From Eimeria necatrix (taxonomy: Eukaryota; Apicomplexa; Conoidasida; Eucoccidiorida; Eimeriidae), in the NCBI RefSeq assembly GCF_000499385.1, contig NW_013654432.1:1-24452 (forward strand): a DNA stretch of 24,452 nucleotides, in the 5' to 3' direction. Made by a program: the position numbers and the translations under genes. Below are positions 21,513-24,452 of this stretch, one piece after another. Position 1 is the first letter of the stretch, and each line of letters opens with the position of its first letter. Below the pieces are notes generated by a model. The model was given only the letters and a program-made list of their open reading frames with translations, had not been told where the DNA came from and did no database searches.

Positions 21513-24452
21513 GCAGTGATGCGGTATGTACCGCTGCTCTTTGACAAGCAGAAGCGAACGTTGCTGCCAAAGCGCATGTATCTGCAGCCTGCTGCAGCCT
21601 TCGCTCGGCGTGACTTTGGGAAGGGTCCTCCTGCTGCTTCGGCTGTTCTTGCTGCTGCTGCTGCTGAAGCAGCTGTAACAGGGGACGGGGCAACGAGCTA
21701 GCAGCAGCATCCGCTGGGAGGTGAGTCTGCAGCAAACGCAGCAGTGCCAGCAGCAGCAGCAGCAGCAGCAACAGCGGCTGGAGACGTCGTCCGGCTCAGA
21801 GAGCTGATATTTGCAGGGTGAGCTACAGCAGCAAAGACAGCAGCTGCAGCAAAGCAAAGGGCAGCAGCACTGCATGCAGCGAAACTCACATGGGCAGCAT
21901 CACCACTTACAAAGCTGCTGCTGCGCAACATGAAGAAATGGCTTTCAACTACGGGGCCTGTTAATAGGCTTGCGGTGTGTAGCAGCGCGCGCAGGACCTC
22001 CCTGTGCTGCTGCTGCTGCTGCTGCTGCAGATGAGAATGCTTCTGCGGCTGCTTGTGCTGCTTTTGCTGCTGCTGCTGCTGCCTCCTCTCCCCAGCTGAA
22101 TTACATTCAATGTCAGCATGGAGTGCAACATTGAGCCACAGCTGCAGACAAAGCCACACAAAGGCAAAAAAGCTGCTGCTGCTGCTGCTGGCAACGCTTC
22201 CACAGTGCTGCTACTGCAGGGGTAGTAACGGTGCTGGCTTACGTCTGCAGCAGCTGCTGCAGCCGACGGAGCATAATACGGAGCGTGAACGGAACAACAA
22301 GCTTGGTAGTGCTGCTGCTGCTGCTGCTGCTGCTGCTGTCCGCAGATGACAAGGGCGCGGCCCAAGTGCAGCAGCTCGTGTCGAAGTCGCAGAGCAGCAG
22401 GTGCTGCAGCAAAACAGGGGCCCACCGCGAGTGCATGCAGCAGCAGCAAAATCAGCGAAGTAGCTGACAGGGGCAGCAGTCCCAATCAGGAGAGGCAAAA
22501 CAGCAGGAGCAGCAGAGGGCGGCATCACCAGCAGCAGCAGCAGCAGCAGCAGCAGGCCAAGAGCAGTGCCTGGGTTAATGATGCAGCAGGCGCAACACCA
22601 CAAATAGCTCGCAGAAGCAGCTAGCATCCGCAGCAGTACCAGAGTAGCAGCAACCGCAGCAGCAGCAGCAGCAGCAGCAGCGCAAGGAGCAGAAGCTCCA
22701 GCAGCAGCAGAAGCAGCTCTGTAAGCTGACATGCCGGGTGAGTCTTGGAGTGGCCTTTGAAACTCCAATGAATTCTCAGGGATACATCCAGCCCTAGAAA
22801 AAACAGCCTGAAGCAGCCACAGCAGCAGCAGCAGCAGCAAGAACAGCAGCAGCAGCGCTACATCATATTTAACAAGTTGGCTCGATCAACCGATTCTATC
22901 GGTACTGAAAGCAAACTCAGTAGTAGGCGGTGAAAACAGCAGTGCATGCAAAGATGCAGCAGCTGCAGCAGCAACAGATGTACCAGCAGCAGGACCAGCA
23001 ATGGCAGCAGCAGCAGGTGCAACAGATGCAACGGCAGCATCCGCAGAAGCTGCAGCAGCTTACTGTGTGAGAGTGGATCGGAAAGATAAACACAAAACGT
23101 GTCCTGCTGCAGCTGCTGCTACTGCTGCTTCAGCTAGCACCGTAAGGCAATGGCAGCAAATGGCAGCGCTCGCTGCAGCTGCTGCTGCTGCTGCTGCACG
23201 TTTTTCTGCTGCAGTGACGAATGCGCCTGTAGCAGCAGCAGCAATATCTCCTAATATCGAGGACCTAGCTTCGCCATACGCGGTGTCTGTCCGCTGCTGC
23301 TGCTGCTGCCTGCGCGACACAAGCTGCTGCAGTTTGTGGCTGCTGTTGCTGCTGCCTTCAGCAGCCGTGTGCGGCTCCTGCTGCAGTAGCTGCAGGAGGA
23401 AGCACGCGCCAATGCCTCTTGCGAGAGTTGAGCCAGCGGCCTCCCAGAGGCAGGGCGTCGGTGTTGTTGCTGCTGCTGTTGCTGCTGTTGCTGCTGCTGC
23501 TGCTCCTGCGTTCAAAAGAGACGTTGCAGCTTCTTCTGCTGCGACTCGCAGAGAATCCGCAGTGAGGGATATCATAAAGGTTGCTGCTTTGCTGCTGCGG
23601 CTGCAACAAGAGCAAGAACAACCCTTGAGGGCTCTTGCAGTTGCTGCTGCTGCGGCGGCGGCTGCATGCAACGCCGCATGCTGCTGCGCATGTCTTTGCT
23701 GTTGAGAAGCCAGGTCAGCTGCAGCAGCAGCAACAGCAAAAGACACTTCTTCTGGAGCGCGCTTATGCCTGGGGCCTGCTGGTGCTGTGGCTGGAGCCGC
23801 GAAAGCTGACACCAGCTGCTGCTGCACTGTCCCCAGCAGCAGCAGCAGCGAGGGCTGCGGCAGGAGCTGCAGCAGAAGCAGCTGAAGTGCATGCACACAC
23901 ACCACATGGCGCAAGAGGAGTTTGCTTACTGCAGCAGCAGCAAAATGAACAGCAAAAAGAACAACCAGAGCAGCACCAGCAGCAATGGCAGCATTCCAGC
24001 ATCAGGTAATGAGGTGTTCTGTGAGTACGGCCTAGACTACGAGTTTTTGCTGACGGCTGTAGCTGCTGCTGCTGATTCTGCCGTTGCTGCTGCTGCTGAT
24101 TCTGCCGTTGCTGCTGCTGCTGCTGCTGCTGTAGCTGGCTACGCGTAAGTCGATCTTGCGCCTACGTCAACAGGTGCAGCACTGATACTCGGAGCCTTCC
24201 ATCCGCCTTCCGGATCCTGCTGTTGCGGCTGCTGCTGCACTTGCAGCAGCAGCTGCAGCTGCTGCTGCTGCTGCTGGCGAGAATGCAGCAGCTGCAGCAT
24301 GAGGGACAAACAGCGGGCTTCTTGCTGCCGCATAAAAAGCGCACAAATGTCTCCAAGCTGTGCTGCAGTCACGTCCGACTTGTACCGCATGCTGCTGCTG
24401 CTGCACTCAGCAGCAAATTCCTGCAATGCGGAGTCGGCCTGCAGCAGCAGCC
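10801..24452 (-). CDS. Phosphatidylinositol 4-kinase type III alpha (Stt4/PI4KA-like), 5' end outside window
   Basis: The product phosphorylates phosphatidylinositol at the 4 position, making PI4P, typically at plasma and other membranes. The best-supported exons, in gene order, are 16477-20264, 15490-16306, 15099-15143, 14740-14825, 14318-14387, 13995-14093, 13314-13424, 11944-12912, 11544-11752, 11107-11211 and 10801-10936. All joins keep phase and total 2,145 codons including the stop (TGA at 10803-10801). The catalytic motifs DRHNGN and HIDFGFM, the 'SPGGDMAFE..FKLTAEM' segment and the linker 'MQSAVKAPF' resemble PI4KA (MQSAAKAPY, SPGGN). The C-terminus '..TTRAYDLVQQLQQGIQH' also fits. 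Human PI4KA is about 2,100 residues; this one is longer because of homopolymers. Further upstream exons to 24452 are probable, so the start codon is not in view. Alternative: the region beyond about 20425 could be a separate gene. Kinase identity is firm; the full span is moderate. Confidence 0.8.
10945..10965. repeat. Telomere-like array (AAACCCT)3
   Basis: Three perfect tandem copies sit directly upstream, in the sense direction, of the acceptor of the last kinase exon. The sense strand reads TTTAGGG repeats followed by TTTCTGTACAG, so the array occupies the place of the pyrimidine tract. Confidence 0.9.
11046..11081. repeat. Telomere-like AAACCCT copies in last kinase intron
   Basis: Two tandem AAACCCT units at 11047-11060 and another at 11075-11081. 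On the sense (minus) strand they read TTTAGGG, inside the intron 10937-11106. Confidence 0.85.
13425..13994 (-). other. Kinase intron with long polypyrimidine sense strand
   Basis: The intron lies between exons 13995-14093 and 13314-13424. The plus strand at about 13700-13950 is strongly purine-rich, so the sense transcript has a long pyrimidine-rich stretch. It also carries a CAG/CTG run at 13951-13990 next to the donor and CTG-rich sequence at 13575-13665. The acceptor reads CTCTTCTTTAG. Confidence 0.7.
14417..14465. repeat. Telomere-like array (AAACCCT)7
   Basis: Seven perfect tandem copies, the longest array in the window, in the kinase intron 14388-14739. On the sense (minus) strand it reads TTTAGGG and contains repeated TTTAG, an acceptor-like motif, just upstream of exon 14318-14387. 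Confidence 0.95.
14596..14629. repeat. Telomere-like array (TTTAGGG)~5, opposite orientation
   Basis: Four full copies plus TTTAGG on the plus strand. It is the reverse complement of the array at 14417-14465 and lies 130 bp away in the same intron, so the two can pair into a stem of about 34 bp. Confidence 0.95.
15050..15070. repeat. Telomere-like array (AAACCCT)3
   Basis: Three perfect copies in the kinase intron 14826-15098, close to the donor of exon 15099-15143. A degenerate single copy lies near 15021. Confidence 0.9.
15490..16306 (-). other. Helical accessory (PIK) domain exon of the PI 4-kinase
   Basis: One 817-bp exon. The acceptor ATGCAG leaves one base to complete the split codon from exon 16477-20264; the donor is GCGAAT|GTAAGA. 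The product has Gln/Leu/Ser repeats between conserved-looking blocks 'DDPTLAVREVLL', 'PIQILRAAACQVLML' and 'HLFSFLQPQLLQALRVD'. The last resembles the 'VPQ(I/L)VQALR(Y/F)D' motif of PI 3-/4-kinase helical domains. Position just before the linker and catalytic exons agrees with that role. Confidence 0.72.
16477..20264 (-). other. Giant N-terminal scaffold exon of the PI 4-kinase (3.8 kb)
   Basis: A single open minus frame of about 1,262 codons, with acceptor TTTTTGCAG at 20265 and donor GC|GTAAGC at 16476. It is Gln-, Ala- and Leu-rich with many homopolymers, but carries non-repetitive stretches such as 'VETEENYIVETPLLQQRVHL', 'PLAYLLLSKFAARSGATATL' and 'LLEEIERLAAAFCYVVPQIA'. These look helical, as in the HEAT-like solenoid of Stt4/PI4KA. 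No conserved motif decides its function; assignment rests on its in-phase splice into the PIK exon. Around 17090-17330 the frame turns Cys/Ser-rich while the other two minus frames look more protein-like. Confidence 0.68.
20425..24452 (-). other. Probable further N-terminal exons of the same gene
   Basis: Several minus-strand pieces have credible splice sites. One ends at 20425 (donor CAG|GTGGGC, phase 0, fitting exon 20264). Others are 21266-21443 (donor GTAACG), about 21472-21777 (weak donor GTCTGA), 21911-22024 (donor GTAAGT; 'HREVLRALLHTASLL'), 22243-22463 (donor GTAAGC; 'LRHELLHLGRALVICG'), 23930-24018 (donor GTAAGC; hydrophobic Leu-rich) and 24166-24452 (donor GTAGGC; 'YKSDVTAAQLGDICALFMRQ', open to the edge). 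23060-23914 is also open and protein-like. I could not chain all of them in phase. They may be the kinase N-terminus or a separate upstream gene. Confidence 0.5.
24065..24121. repeat. 24-bp tandem duplication
   Basis: Two copies of a 24-bp unit with core GATTCTGCCGTT embedded in CTG triplets, the cores starting at 24074 and 24098, then a plain CTG run. It lies between the minus-strand exons 23930-24018 and 24166-24452, so it is probably intronic. Confidence 0.8.

Larger units (their letters stand above)
10380..24452. repeat. CAG/CTG triplet-rich block
   Basis: Dense triplet repeats in both orientations through exons and introns. The clearest uninterrupted tracts are near 13271-13300, 13951-13990, 14828-14861, 21268-21300, 21480-21511, 22002-22028, 22311-22338, 22529-22553 and 22655-22682. 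Because CAG/CTG has no stop in any frame, long open frames appear on both strands and are poor evidence of genes by themselves. Confidence 0.9.

Noticed and set aside
23001..23705. Plus-strand open frame of about 234 codons, Ala-rich
   Set aside because: It results from CAG/CTG having no stops in any frame. The opposite minus frame has more varied residues and fits the direction of the kinase gene.
10380..24452. CRISPR array
   Set aside because: Repeats are simple triplets with no regular repeat-spacer pattern, in eukaryotic intron-containing DNA.

Overview
The window looks like nuclear DNA of an apicomplexan coccidian, most likely Eimeria (species not determinable by reading). Three things point there. 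CAG/CTG triplet tracts are dense and run through coding sequence, introns and spacers, giving Ala/Ser/Gln/Leu/Cys homopolymers according to frame. Short arrays of the telomere-like heptamer AAACCCT/TTTAGGG lie far from any chromosome end. The genes have several spliceosomal introns with GT..AG ends. Published Eimeria genomes are known for exactly this mix of repeat-rich and feature-poor blocks. No bacterial, viral, CRISPR or transposase signature was seen.

Layout. (1) 1-800, minus strand: the 5' part of an ELO-family fatty-acid elongase, running off the left edge. (2) 801-6177: a CAG-rich upstream flank, then about 4.7 kb of feature-poor AT-richer DNA with no convincing gene, but with a striking 26-bp-arm inverted repeat at 3194-3249, two smaller hairpins and one isolated CTG tract. 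(3) 6178-9689, plus strand: a six-exon gene for a protein of about 732 residues that I do not recognise. All five introns have GT..AG ends and consistent phase. (4) 9690-10800: spacer between convergent genes, ending in a 60-bp imperfect hairpin that overlaps the stop codon of the next gene. (5) 10801 to the right edge, minus strand: a very large multi-exon gene for a type III alpha (Stt4/PI4KA-like) phosphatidylinositol 4-kinase.

The kinase gene is the main content. Eleven exons from 10801 to 20264 join in consistent phase to 2,145 codons including the stop. They cover a low-complexity N-terminal scaffold, the helical accessory (PIK) domain, a conserved linker and the catalytic domain with DRHNGN and HIDFGF motifs. 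More minus-strand exons with good splice sites (20425, 21266-21443, 21472-21777, 21911-22024, 22243-22463, 23930-24018, 24166-24452) suggest the N-terminus continues past the window edge. That part is less certain. Homopolymer insertions of about 110 residues each sit inside the catalytic domain, between conserved blocks. All the telomere-like arrays of two or more copies that I found lie in introns of this gene.

Functionally, the elongase (ER acyl-CoA chain extension) and the PI 4-kinase (PI4P synthesis) are both lipid-metabolism enzymes. Their being in one window is probably coincidence, since this is a eukaryotic chromosome with separately transcribed genes.
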